A DNA stretch of 64,000 nt from Miscanthus floridulus (GCF_019320115.1 NC_089584.1:54742852-54806851); one strand, 5' to 3'. Positions 1 to 11,999 are shown, counted from the first letter of the stretch. Numbers and translations are program-made. The notes: generated from the letters alone by a model not told the origin.

Positions 1-736
1 CTAGTGGATAAGGACATGTCATCCGTGTGGCCTTCACGCTCATTGTTAGTCTCCATTGTCACCACCTAGTGCTCCAAATCTCCTCGGTCGGCCCCTAGGC
101 CTGCTCCTGCTGTTCCTCCCCCCCTCCCCATCCCCTGGCCCCACCGTTCCTTGACCCCCAACCCACCCCCTACCCCGCCGTCCTCCCCCTCATCTCCTTG
201 GCACACCGGCAGGCCTCCTCCACGTGCTTCTCCAAGCCTCCTCCACGGCCTAGTAAGCTAGATCTGGTACATATTTGTTTCTCTCATTAATATTATCTTC
301 TTGTATTTACCTAATGGATATAGTTTCCTTGATATAAACTAGTTTATTAATTATCTCATAATATAATATTTCTTGTATAATAATATATGTAGATGCAGAT
401 TTAGAGATTATTTAAATAATAATGGAATTAGGTAATTAAACCAAATTTTAGGAGCTTTCTTTTTATTATTTTGCATAATTCTATAGATATGTTCTTTAAA
501 TTGTTTTAAATGGGTGAATTTGGAGTAACAATATGTGTTACTTTAAATCATTTTTCATAATTAAATGGGTGAATTTATTGCTGCAAACTAGTTCATTAAT
601 TAACCAATGAAGTGAGCACATATGTGTCTCTTTGCTAGTGATGTGTCTCTTGCTACTTATTTTTATATGCAGCTAACAAATAACTTTGAATTTTTCTTTC
701 TAATCTAATCTAATATATTTGATAGCTTAGCAAACT
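1..736. other. Non-coding flank, no gene recognised
   Basis: The first 260 bases are C-rich (runs of cctccccc, ccctccccatcccc) and the rest is AT-rich. I see no open frame with family resemblance. The C-rich block could be the 5' untranslated part of the small gene that follows, since an acceptor-like tagcttag lies just before position 731, but this is only a guess. Confidence 0.4.
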
Positions 737-950
737 ATGCTGTGGTATGTTGTGCATCATGGTCGGACCCCTGGTGTCTACTCCAACTGGCATGATGCAC
801 ATGCTAAAGTGGATAAGTTCAAGGGAGCTTGCACAAAAAATACCAGAAGAAACAAGAGCTTATGCAACCTTCTATGGTCATCAGGATGTTCTCAGACCAC
901 CACCACTTGTGCCTACAACACCACCACTTGAGCCTACAACACCTGATTAG
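737..950 (+). pseudogene. RNase H1 N-terminal (viroplasmin-like) domain fragment
   Basis: The plus strand encodes WYVVHHGRTPGVYSNWHDAH followed by AKVDKFKGA. This matches the layout of the small hybrid-binding domain at the N-terminus of eukaryotic RNase H1 (also called the Cauli_VI fold): W/F-Y-V-V, a G-R-x-P-G-V/I-Y turn, a Trp-containing helix, then V-x-x-F-x-G-A. Known members bind RNA/DNA hybrids. The readable frame moves by one base after about position 830, where the overlapping frame continues to a Pro/Thr-rich tail and stop at 948-950. A one-base indel has therefore probably broken the gene. An acceptor-like sequence lies immediately upstream, so this may be one exon of a longer gene or a transposon-carried fragment. 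No RNase H catalytic domain is seen nearby. Confidence 0.5.
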
Positions 951-1231
951 AAGATGAGGCGAAGTGTATTTGATGTCCTGCATGTCATTATCTTAGCTCA
1001 AGCTTTAGTCATTTCTTTTTTAGTTTGGATAATTTGGAAGTTAATGAAATGTTAGTTATTAGCATTGTTTGTAAGTACAACTCCTGGTACTAGACTTGGT
1101 GGTGCCATGCTAACCACTTCATGCAGGAGGTAACTACAACTATTTGGATGCTGCCAACAAAACAAACTTGCTTGCAGTGTACTAAGTCTAATCTCAGTGT
1201 TAGTCCTTGTACCTAGAGTAATCTCAAAGTT

Positions 1232-1461
1232 ATGTGCTAGTAACGACAAACTCGATAAGGTTGCGGGGCACACCATAGTGCCTTGGGTGGTATTCCTATT
1301 TGTATAAGATCTATAGACACATAAATTGTACACACTAGTGGCAGCGAGTGTCCCTTGGCTCTTGATATTTCATGTGCGAGACATAGGGCTAGCCGGACAA
1401 CACCACCATAGTCTGGCCTTGTCATTTATAAGGTGGCTGGACTGTCCTATCATGGGCATGA
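1232..1461. repeat. Direct repeat copy A (about 230 bp)
   Basis: This block is repeated about 889 bp downstream with only scattered substitutions by eye. It contains a conserved segment around cgataaggttgcggggcac and ends near gactgtcctatcatgggcat. The motif of the type ggccggactgtcct also recurs at 8.3-8.6 kb. The pair may be subterminal transposon sequence or a local duplication. No coding frame is supported. Confidence 0.7.
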
Positions 1462-2120
1462 TGAGTTCGGCAACTATTCGTCGATCGTGGTTGGTTGGTC
1501 TATTGTTAAACTTGTTACTTTGTACTATTAGGACCAAAACCAATACCAACACATCTTTTTCCACGAATGTTTAGTCACCAAACACGCGAAACACAAAACT
1601 CTTGTCGCACCATAATCAATTCAACTCTCGATTTATTAAAATGTCAAATGCTTTGAATTATGAGCAAACATACATGAAAGGTTACTAACATTTATGATAC
1701 GAGGTGGTTACCATCAATTTAATGATATGATATATGTTCATAATATTTTTATTTGGAAACATAAATGTACAAGGTAGTTACCATTAAATGAATCTCATAA
1801 TATATTTTCATAATAATTTGTTGGGAACATAAATGGTTGATCAATCTTGAGAAATATTGGGTAGCATGAATAGTAGCCATGGTTTAGGTAGACATTAATT
1901 ATAGAGAAACAGGGCTAGGGAGATGGAAAGCATTTGACCGTATAGTGGACGTGATTTTGAAGTAGTCATGTGACGGAGAGTATTAGGACGTGTAGTGGGG
2001 AGGGAGTTCGTGCAGGATCATGCTATGGGTGCATAAGACTAAGTTTATAGTCCACAATGCCATAGCAATGTACGTGCTTATACATATCATGCACATAATG
2101 TTCACCTCTAACATGAAGTC

Positions 2121-2350
2121 ATGTGCTAATAACGACAAACTCGATAAGGTTGCGGGGCACACCATAGTGCCTTGGGTGGTATTCCTATCTATATAAGATA
2201 TACAGACACATAAATTATATACTCTAGTGGCAATGAGTGTCCCTTGGCTCTTGATATTTTATGTGCGAGACATAGGGCTGGCTAGACAACACCACCATAG
2301 TCTGGCCTTGTCATTTATTAGGTGGCCGGACTGTCCTATCATGGGCATAA
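2121..2350. repeat. Direct repeat copy B (about 230 bp)
   Basis: Second copy of the block at 1232-1461, same orientation, with small differences such as atctatataag against atttgtataag. The sequence between the copies is not repeated, so this is not a simple tandem array. Confidence 0.7.
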
Positions 2351-2724
2351 GAAGTTAGAGTACTGCTAAGGCATGGTCCGGCCGTCTCAAATTTTTGATG
2401 GTCGGACTATCCAATTATGGCAGAGAAGATTGTTTGGCACATATCACGTTTGGTCACGAAGTGTGAATTGAAAATATAGATTGTTACGAAAACAATGGTG
2501 AAAAGTTCAAATGTGATCATATGTTACTTGCAACAAGCACAACTAGCAAGAACAAAAAGGTGATAGTCAATCCATAAATAGTCATACATAATGGTTCTCA
2601 TAAGTAGAAGCCAAATATCAAGTCTCATAGGCAAAAGCGATATAACAAGTCTTCCTCATCAAAAGTTATCTTAACATCCGTACTTCCATCTCACCCCCTA
2701 ACTCTCGCGTCATCTCCTATCTAT

Positions 2725-5700
2725 CTATGCTGGCTGCGCATCCGAGGGACCATCCGAAGTACCTGCTGCCGATGAAGGAATAGGAGGGTCGGTGATGTTC
2801 TCTTTTACATTGGCATCGATGGGATTGTGAACCTCGTGGGTAGTCTCATCTGAAGGAGCAACAATAGTTTAACATTTATGATACAAAATATTTGCCATTA
2901 AATTAATCAGATAATATATCTTGATAATAAATTCATTTGCAAACATAAATAGTAACAAACTATAAATTTGGTCAATCTTGAGCAATTTTGACTGACATGA
3001 ATCCCATAATTGCATATTTGATACTGAAATAGTCTCACCTATAGCACCTGTTGCCGAAGAAGGCCTAGGAGTGTCGGTGATGTTCTCTATGTGATTGGCA
3101 GTCGCTGGCATCATGAACCTTGTTAGTCATCTCATCTGAAGGAGCAACAATAGTTTAACATTTATGATACAAAATATTTACCATTAAATTAATCAGATAA
3201 TATATCTTGATAATAAATTCATTTGCAAACATAAATAGTAACAAACTATAAATTTGGTCAATCTTGAGCAATTTTGACAGACATGAATCCTATAATTGCA
3301 CATTTGATACTAAATAGTCTCACCTGTAGCACCTGCTGCTGAAGAAGGCCTAGGAGTGTCGGTGATGTTCTCTATGTAAACGGCGTCGCCGGCATCATGA
3401 ACCTTGTCAGTCATCTCATTTGAAGGAGCAACAATAGTTTAACATTTGTGATACAAAATATATTCCATTAAATTAATCAGATAATATATCTTGATAATAA
3501 ATTCATTTGGAAACATAATAGTCCCACTTGAAGGAGGAGATGATGCCAAAAAAGGCATATGAGGGATGATGATGTTCTCTCCAAGATTGGGTTCGACGTC
3601 ATCATGATCCTTGTCGGTCATTTGACCTATAGGGGCAACAATAGTTTAACATTTATGATACAAAATATTTGCCATTAAATTTATTAGATAATATATTTTC
3701 ATAATATATATATTTGAAAACATAAATGGTAACACTATGAACTATAAATTTGGTCTCACCTATTGGAGGAACAATAGTCTCTATAGTGGTAGTGGAAGCA
3801 GAAGCTAGAGCCTCAGGAGCTTCGAGAGTATCTGTACCTAACTCCATGGTTGTCCTCACTGTACTCTGCTCATGCATCATCCTAGGTGATGACTCGGTGT
3901 ATACAGGGGCAGCTAGACTAGGAGCTAGAGCAATTGGCCATGCTAGTAGACTTGTTTGAATGTGAGTACTCGATGGGAACAGTCTAGAGTGGTACAGGCA
4001 GGAAACCACCGATCCCCTGGCGCTGGCAATATAGCCTGAGACTGACCCTAAGGTGGGGCAAGGACTTGAAAATTAGGGGGTGCAATTCCTATGGCACTGT
4101 AAAGCTGATTAAAGCAGCCACTAAACATTGTGTACATATTAGCCACGTGTGCTTGCTGATTTGCTAGGGCTTGAAGAAAGATCCTATGACTATTGCTTTA
4201 TCTGCTCTTGCATCATGATAAGCGTATCTCAATTCTGTCTCGACTTGGCTAGCCTAATCCTGTATGGCCCAGTGCCATACTTTGATTGGACTCAGTCAAC
4301 GCTCTAAGTATCTGAGTAAGCTCTGATGGCTGCTGAACAACTGCTGGAGTCACCTGAGGAGGGGCGGAGGACACTATAACATGTGGCTCGACATCTCTAT
4401 CATCAATGCCAAACACAGACAGTGAGGCCTTGTCATCATGTGCACGGCATGGTGGCGTAGGGAGGTACTCGCTGTCATCTGAGTCTAAATAAGTTGGTTT
4501 ATCTGCACCAATCACCTCTTCTACATTCACCAGCCCTTCTAGTCTAGCCTCATGCTCTGCCTGCTCTAGGGCTGCATCCTCTTCTTTGTGTCTCTCTATT
4601 TCCTTCGTTGAGAACTGCTCCTGAGCAGCTCTGAGGGCATGCTATCCATGACGCCGATCACCACTCAACGCTAGGATGGTAGGTTTGAAGCACATTTTCT
4701 ATCGCCTCGTACTCCTTCTGACACCAATTTGGACAAGTCTCATTAAGCAGGTAGCAAATAATATGAGGGTACACCTACTGTCATCCAACATTAATAGCAT
4801 CAACAATGACATCCTCAATCTCACACAACATGAAGTCCAAGAAGTTGAACTGCTCTCCAATCCAAATGGAGAGAAGCCACTGCTGCAAGCTGGTCAGTGA
4901 CTCCCTGGTTGCCCCCACGAGGGAGGACTGTCTTCCTCATAGCCATGTGTAGAACTTGCACTTCCAGTCATCAGTCAGTCCGGTGTACGTAGAGAGCCAT
5001 TAGCAAACGGCTGCCTAGAGAGCGGATGTATCTGCTAGTTAGTAGGGAAGGTACCTCCAGCTTTCCCACATCGTGGGGGATCCATGTCACCATAAACTAT
5101 CTGGTGTAGCTTCCTATCTGAGGTGGCAACTCCAAGATGCCTTCTCATCTCTCCCAAGTAAATTCATGTTATATGTTCATTGACCATCAACTAGATGAAC
5201 CGACGATGCAGGTCGATGCCACACTATAGCATAAAACTAATGTACCCAACGAGTCCCAACTTGGTCTACCTCGCTAAAAAGGCGAATGAAGCCCTGGAAC
5301 CTCTTAAATAGGGGGAGGATTGGCATACCTGCTGCTCTCTCAAGCTCATCCCAGCCAAGTGCACCTCTGGTCTGCTATTACAATATTTCTCATCATATAG
5401 CTCCTATGGAAGCTCTCCTAAGTAATAGTCTAGAAAGCCCTACTACAATCTTTCTCTCTGACCAGTGAAAACCAGAACGCAACATCATAGAACCTGATGT
5501 CCATTATCTTCTTTGAGCTCAATCTCAAAGGTCATAGAATCTAGGCCCCCTTCCCTACTCACTTCTGCTCCTCTTTCTACCACTTAAACCTCCTCCTCGA
5601 GTTTTAGGGCCCCTAATGACTGCTTGCATGCAGTGCACACGAGTCCGATGCAAGCACAGAAGTTTGATGTTTCCTGTGGAACGCGTCCATCCACTGAATC

Positions 5701-5966
5701 TGCTCCTTAGTATACTCTTCCATCTGTACTCCCTCTGGGATAACCTGATGGGTCTTCTCGCCCCTTCGCGCTAGGTGGGATGATTGTCTAGTCTCCCTCT
5801 CTGTAATCCTCAATGCACCACCACAGCCTCGACCCCGCCTTGCCTCTTGGGCCAACATAGCCCTGGTGGCTTGTTCCTCTCTTTCTCATTGCTTTTCTAT
5901 CCTACTCTTCTTCTTCTTTGGCTCAGGTTCAGGAGCCTTCTCCTTCCCCTTTCGTGGCATCTGCAT
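2725..5966 (-). pseudogene. Unknown multi-exon gene, decayed, with repeated 3' exons
   Basis: I do not recognise this gene. Reading the minus strand from about 5960, a basic start (MPRKGKEKAPEPEP, then KKKKSR) leads in one frame, through a single TGA, into an Arg-rich stretch and a segment ending near 5613. Further down, readable fragments such as FNFLDFMLCEIEDVIVDA (about 4810-4880) and an acidic stretch at 4249-4530 appear between stops and frameshifts. The 3' part consists of near-identical short exons separated by near-identical introns, ending with a TAG at 2725-2727. The basic start and low-copy look suggest either a nuclear protein or a second gene of a large transposon. It is on the same strand as the CACTA transposase upstream. 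No catalytic motif was seen. Confidence 0.5.
2853..3760 (-). repeat. Tandem exon-plus-intron duplication (4 copies)
   Basis: The landmark gaaggagcaacaatagttta recurs near 2852, 3138 and 3422, with diverged versions near 3627 and 3763. This gives periods of about 286, 284, 206 and 136 bp. Read on the minus strand, each unit has a good acceptor (ttgttgctccttcag), a ~95-105-nt exon encoding variants of DEMTxKVHDAxD...ENITDTPRPSSAAGA, and a donor of gtgagac type. The AT-rich introns are as conserved as the exons, so the duplication was of genomic segments. The copy at 3039-3136 carries a one-base frameshift. Confidence 0.7.
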
Positions 5967-6103
5967 GAGTTCAGGTGGGAGAAAGCCATGAGACTAGGTT
6001 AAACAACATAAAAAGCATACAAGCATTTCATTGAACACGTAGCATGCATGATCAGTGGGAGCGAAGGCATCACCTTTCCTTAGCATGAGTTCGGTGGGAG
6101 AAA

Positions 6104-6530
6104 GTTTGGCCCGTGTGGGTTGGAACCCGAGGCTACGGGTAGAGAGAGTAGAGGCTTAACCACTGCGCTAGGATAATGAGTTCGTTAGAATAGCTTTCTT
6201 TTTTGCTTTTAGTCTTTGCTTGCTGTAGTACTAAATAATAAAATTAAAAACAAAAAGTTTGGCCTTGCGTGGGTTCGAACCCAGGGCTGCTGGGGAGAGA
6301 GAGTAGAGGATTAACCACTACGATAGGATGTTCGATAGAATAGCTTCTTTTTCTCCTTTTAATCTTTATTGCTGCAGTATTAATTAAAAAAATAAAAATA
6401 AAAAATTTAGCACGCGTGGGTTTGAAACCAGCGACTGTGTGGATACAGAGTAGAGGCTTAACAGCTGCGCTAGGATAGTATGTTCGATAGAGTAGCTTTT
6501 TTTCCTTGTTTTAGTCTTTAGTTGCTGCGC
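6104..6530 (-). repeat. Three tandem units with tRNA-like Pol III A and B boxes
   Basis: Three units begin near 6104, 6258 and 6407. On the minus strand unit 1 carries CCTAGCGCAGTGGTTAAG (6153-6170), a good match to the Pol III A box (TRGCNNAGYGG). About 25-30 bases later comes the region complementary to gggttggaaccc (6117-6128). Unit 2 has the B-box-like palindrome gggttcgaaccc at 6270-6281, and unit 3 has degraded versions. Each unit is followed by a T/A-rich tail. This looks like tandemly duplicated tRNA-derived SINE heads. The segments between the boxes do not fold into an obvious complete tRNA, so I do not call a tRNA gene. Confidence 0.6.
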
Positions 6531-6940
6531 TAGGATAGTAAGGTAGATATGATTTGTTTTTGTTTCTGGTTTTAAGCTTTCATAAGGTAGTATTAACTAG
6601 AGAATAAAGTATAATCCATAATAATTTATTAGTACAAACAATTATTGAAGTCACTACAAAGCAATTGTTCAAGTACACAACAATGTTCGTGCAAACATAA
6701 GTAAATTACATATTTGGACCACGTCGCATCACGTAGAGGTTGTAGTCCATGTCATTAATTTCATTGGTTAGACCATCAGTGATGTAGAGCAGCGTATTCA
6801 CTAGTGCACTCTCCCTTGCTTCACAAGATCGAGCACAAGGTCTACCAATGACTGTTAGCAAAGTTCATGGAGATGCTGATAAATTTGTCACACGCACACG
6901 TTCCTAGAATCCATGTGTAGTGGCTGTTGGCCTAGCAAAT
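6531..6940. other. Non-coding AT-rich segment
   Basis: AT-rich sequence between the tRNA-like array and the next broken gene. No frame with family resemblance and no repeat structure was seen beyond a leftover ctgcgctaggatagta from the array. Confidence 0.4.
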
Positions 6941-7768
6941 TCCTACTCATAAGGACCCAATTGAGGTATTGCCTGGTTGAGAATTGCTTGCAAAGCTACA
7001 AGCTGCAAAGGTTAAGTCATACTCCTCAACCTGAAAGTGTTGAAAAATAGATATGAGAACCATGCATATAGACATACCAATAAATATAGGTATGAGCTAT
7101 GAGATTCACTTCGAGCTTACCACATCAAATTGGTTATGTTGAGCAACCGTTGTACAAAGACCTGCCACATCATGTCTGACACCCTCATCCAAAGCTCTTA
7201 TCATCATGGAGGAGAATGAAGGAATATTGTACCCAACATTCCCAAGCGCCCTTAAACAGTTGAGCACAACATATTTTCCGCCATGACCTGGTAGGGTTGG
7301 CGTGGGCCCATCTCACTGATATGTACAAGCTCACCTTGGTCATCCCACCTAGATTCGATTAAAAAGGTAATTCGACATTACCAGCCACCCTGTATAGTAG
7401 GGAATCTCTCAACATTGATCTCGTCAACACCAAACTTTGAGAGTGTCTGTTCGAACCATTGGAGCAGGTTGAATTGTCTATAATAAATTTAAGAATCATA
7501 TATATTAGGAAAAAGATATATGCGTAGGTGTCTTTAAAACATATTATTTTACTAAAACCATGTTCCTTACTATGCTTGGATATGGGTGCTCTGCATACGA
7601 CAAGATTGGTTTGAATCCATTGTCATATATGAAGCCGAGATCCGGGGGAGACAGTTGTCCGGCCATCTCTTCTCCTAAATTTATGTCAACACAAAAATAA
7701 TAACCTCCTCTATTATTTTTTAAAAATATAATATATTCTTGTCCTACTCCGGCTATCCCATAATACAA
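6941..7768 (-). pseudogene. Unknown multi-exon gene, broken
   Basis: Function not recognised. On the minus strand an open segment begins at 7768 and reads through FCVDINLGEEMAGQLSPPD to a region with donor-like gtaagg/gtaaaa near 7560. After an AT-rich gap and an acceptor-like ttattatag, a second segment (about 7475-7365) reads NLLQWFEQTLSKFGVDEINV, reaches an in-frame TAA, and continues with IESRWDDQGELVHISEMG. A one-base shift near 7300 then opens CLRALGNVGYNIPSFSSMM. A last fragment near 7000 reads LQLVALQAILNQAIPQLGPY. The composition is that of a real globular protein, and the stop and shift mark it as a pseudogene or transposon passenger. Confidence 0.45.
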
Positions 7769-8169
7769 AACATTTTTTAAAAATATTATTTATTTTGTCT
7801 TAGATTGTGCACGTGCATGATTTGTCTTGTGCTAGTTACACTATCATACCCTATGCACGTGCATGATTTTTTCCAAGATGAATACATGAAATCAGTGAAA
7901 AAATAATACCATTCATGTCTTAACTTGATGGTAATAATCTAGATCAGGAAAGAGCAGTCACTTACCAGATAAAGGAAAGGGAAAGAGGAATCCACGTCGC
8001 CAGTGCTGCCTCCTTAGACTGCCAGCAAAGCATCAGCTCTCGATCTCCATGAGATGACCGGCAAAGTGTCGCTCTTGTCGGAAAGAGTAACCGTGTGCAC
8101 GTAGAGAGTAAAGAAGAGAAGTTACCGAGCATGTGTAATGCATGGGTAACTTCAAGAATACATTAGTGG

Positions 8170-8560
8170 TAGGTTATGTAAAGACAACCAGCCCCTAAAA
8201 ATAGCAACAGAGGCGGTTATTTAAAGGAAACCGCCCCTGAAAATGTTCATGTGCGAATAGGCGGCTAAACATTTTCAGAGGCAGTTTCCTATAACAACCG
8301 CTGCTGAAAATGGATTGTTCGACCAAATAGTATTGTTCGGCCTTTGTGTTTCTGCTCTGGTCGGACTATCCTGCTGCTCCATTTTTAAAATTTAAGTAGC
8401 TGACCACTTTGTTCGGCCAAAAAGTATTATCCGGCCTTTGTGTTTCTGCTCTGGCCGGATTGTCCTTCAACTCCATTTTTAAAATTTACATAACTGACCT
8501 CTTTGTCTGGCATTTGTGTTTATGTGGTGGCCGAACCGTGCTGCGGCTCCTATTTTCTTT
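8170..8560. repeat. CACTA subterminal repeats, left side
   Basis: Repeated gaggcggtt...aaccgcccctgaaaatg units at 8210-8310 resemble those at the right terminus. They are followed by two copies of a unit containing ttcggcctttgtgtttctgc, with tggtcggactatcc or tggccggattgtcc, at 8337-8475, and a partial third near 8510. Such short repeats near CACTA ends are binding sites for the element's DNA-binding protein in characterised members. Confidence 0.6.
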
Positions 8561-8702
8561 ACCCTTCACGTGGCCTACCCCTACCGTAGTAAAATATCGA
8601 TATGAAATTATCAGTTCATCAATGTGGCATGTGGTCTTAGTAATATTACAAATGTTCTAGACATAAATGAATAATTAAGCTATTACAACTCTACCTTCCA
8701 TA

Positions 8703-11700
8703 TCAGTGCACAGGTATGGAATGACATTTGATTTTTCCACCTAGTGCTTCTATAAGCTTGATCTTGTTTGGTAGGTCTGTGAATAGTTGGATTTCATAGT
8801 ACTGATTGTGCTCCTCCAAATCCTCTACGCCGTCTACTCCTAGGATCATCTGTTTCTCAGATATAACAACATGCCTCTTTGGATTCTCAGGATCAGGCAT
8901 AATATAGGACCTGTGCCACACGAGTAGCAGGCACCCACGTGTGATCCTTGTAACCTACATTGTTGAGGTTGACACGTGTGAGTCCAAATTTCTCGATCTA
9001 AATGCCACCCAGCTATTTGACCCATTGGCACCGAAACATGGTGATCTGTATATCTGTTCATAGTCCAATTCCCATATGTCCTCTATGAAACCATAGTGTG
9101 TGTGAACTTCCCCAAATGCATCGACATTTTCAATACGAACCCCGCTGTTTTGAGTCACCGACTTCTAGTCCTTTGCTTTGGTGTAGAATGTGTATCCATT
9201 TACATCATATGCCTACCAAGATGTGACCTGGGATGATGGCCCCTGAGCCAACCTCCGTAAGGTTTCCCCTTCCAATAAGTCTTGTTCCCCAAGCCACTTG
9301 CCAAATAGACGCTTCTACTCACGAATGATCCATTGCTCTGAGCGCCTTGGATTTTTTGCTCTTATGAGTGCAATATGTTTCTCGATAAATGGCTCCATCA
9401 CCGATAGGTATTGCAACACATAGGAGTGTGCTCCTTCCACTTGAGTGTATTCCTTGTCGATGAATGTTTTCCTACCCTTGCTGCCTTTCCCTGCCAACCT
9501 ACCTTTATGACGAGTTACAGGCAAACCAAGTGCACGTTTATCCTCTTCCCGCAAGTAATCTTGACAAGCCTCGATGACTTCTTGAACACAATATCTCTCT
9601 ATCATGGATCCCTTAGGGTGAGCACAATTGTGTACATAGCGGTTTAGAATAGACATGAATCTCTCGTATGGCCACATCTCATTCAAGTACATAGGCCTGA
9701 GCCACCTTACCTGGTCAACCATGTGCATCATGAGGTGCGGCATTATATCAAAAAATGATGGTTGGAAGCACTGCTCAATTTGTCCCATAGTCTCCACCAT
9801 GAAATGCTTTAAGTCACCTAATTCATCCTCATGGATATCCTTCCACGCAATTTGGTTGAAGAAGTAGCACATCCGGGTGATGACCATCCTCACGTATATG
9901 GGCTTTATAGCCCTAATAGCAATAGGAAGGAAACATGTCAACATCATATGGCAATCATGAGCATTGAAACTGGTTAGCATCACATCTTTCATCGAGACTA
10001 GTCTCTTGATGTTGGAGGAGAAACATGTCGGCACTTTTAAGCCCCTTAGGCTCAGGCAGATTGCTTTTTTCTCATCATTTGTTAGGTTGTAGCTGGCTGC
10101 AGGAAGGTAGTGTCTTCCATTCCCTAGGTCTTCTAGGTCAAGCTTCGGTCTAGACTCCAAACATACTAGGTCATTCCATGACTTCAGTCCATCCTTTGTC
10201 TTCACCTTAATGTCCATTAATATCCTAATGACGCTCTCAAACAGATGCTTATTGATGTGCATGTCGTCGATGGAATGGCGCACTGGCCAAGTCCTGCCAG
10301 TAAGGCAGGTACTTGAAGAAGATTGACATCTTCTTGAACGGCACACCATCAATTGAAGGCATATCTCTCTTATTGATCTTTCCATACTTTTTGTTTTTAC
10401 CATAGGTGACTTTGATGTTCTTCACCATGTTATACACGTAATGCCTGTCCCGCCTCTCTAGCGCATGCCCTACCTCAATAGTACTACCAATGATGTATTT
10501 CATCATCCTCTTGCTTCGGTACCTGTGTCCTTCCACTAAGAAGTGTCGGTGATGCATGTACACTACCTTTCAGGATCCCTTCAGGAACTAAGCTGTAGTG
10601 TCAATCAAGCATTTTGTGCATCCCATGAATCCTTTTATCTGTCCTGAAAGGGAAAACTGTCCTGGGTAGTCAGTGATGGTAACAAAAATGATGGCTTTGC
10701 ATGTGAAGGTACTTTTTGCAAGCTCATCCCACATTTTCACTCCATGCTTCCATAGTGTCTCCATTTCTTGCATCAATGGCTCGAGAAAAACATCTATGTT
10801 GATACCTGGTGCTTTGGGCCCTAAAATTATAATGGTCAGCAATAAATACTTCCTCTTCTGACACAACCATGGAGGGAGGTTGTGGATTGACAAGATTATT
10901 GGACATGTGTTGTGTGTGCTGGTCCTATCACCAAAAGGATTCATTCCATCAATGCTCAAAGCGAACCCAACGTTTCTAGGATCTTCATGAAATTCTTAGT
11001 ACTTGGCATCGAAGTCCATCCACTGTTGTGCATCGGATGGGTGACATAGCACTCCATCGTCTTTCTTGCGTTCATCTGAAGCCCACCATCGCATGAGCTC
11101 TAAGTCCCTTGGGTTTGAGAACAAACGCCTCAAGCGATCAATCGGTGATAGATACCACATAACCAATGCAGGAATTCTTCTTTGGTTAGTATCATCTACT
11201 GCTAAGGTGCTGTTTTCCTCTTCAATGTTCTGAGAAGCGTCATTTTTCTTTCTGCCCTTCTTTCTCTTTTTCCAGTGTTAGTACCCTCACTGTAGTCTTC
11301 GTTTACTTTGTATTGACTAGCACCATAGTTTGGACACTTCGTTAAGTATTTGAACACCCCACGATAAAGGATATAATGGTTCGGACACACATGTATGAGT
11401 TCCACACCCATCGTCAGTGGACTAATAAGCTTCTTCACTTGATATGTGTTGGTAGGAACAAAGTTTAGCTTAGGAAGCACAGCAGCCAGCAGAGTCAATA
11501 GGTCATTGAAGGTCCTGTCAGACCAGCCATACTTAGCCTTCAAGATCAGTATGTCTAGCACAAAACGTAGCAACGACCATTTTTTCTCACAACCCTTTTC
11601 CTCTAGGTACAAACGTTCTTCCCTTGCCTTCCGCACTGTCTCCAAGTTATCTAGCTCTTTCAATAGTAATTCTTGTTCTACGTGGCACAACATGTCGTTC

Positions 11701-11995
11701 AGGAAGTCTTCTTCTTTATCTTCTTTGTTGTCTTCACCATCATCCTCCCCACCATAGCCTTCTCCACCACCATAGCCTTTGCCACCACCACTGCCCCCAG
11801 CGTCATCTCCTGGACCATCATGCATCATGACACGGTGGGCATCGTCATACGGTTCTGGCAGTCAACACAGGGACAATATATATCCTTTGTCTGCTTAATT
11901 AAAGCATGCCTTTTAGCTACTTCAATAAAACCATTCACATCTTGTATGTAGGAAGCTTCATATCTTCTTTTCATGTACATCCATGACCTATCCAT
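8703..11995 (-). pseudogene. CACTA (En/Spm) TNP2-type transposase, broken
   Basis: This is the catalytic protein of a CACTA DNA transposon, which cuts at the element ends. From the minus-strand ATG at 11995 the order is as follows. First comes the N-terminal transposase-associated domain (MDRSWMYMKRRYE, with the Cys motif CPCVDCQNRM). A Gly/Asp-rich linker encoded to 11202 follows, with a frameshift near 11830. Then comes the TNP2/Transposase_21 core (about 11170-10590; SIDGMNPFGDR and FVTITDYPGQF). The DUF4218-type region is at 10403-9315 (for example LPAASYNLTNDEKKAICLSL). Last is a DUF4216-type region at 9158-8703 (GFIEDIWELDYEQ, MPDPENPKRHVV). Stops near 10590, between domains and at about 8953, plus the frame changes, show it is inactive. 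Intron positions were not resolved. Confidence 0.88.
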
Positions 11996-11999
11996 ATGT

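Noticed and set aside
6258..6340. tRNA gene
   Set aside because: A- and B-box-like motifs are present, but no full cloverleaf (acceptor stem, anticodon arm) could be formed, and the unit is tandemly repeated with T-rich tails.
7807..7871. Repeated gcacgtgcatgattt as a regulatory module
   Set aside because: Only two copies 46 bp apart in AT-rich DNA with no gene positioned to use them.
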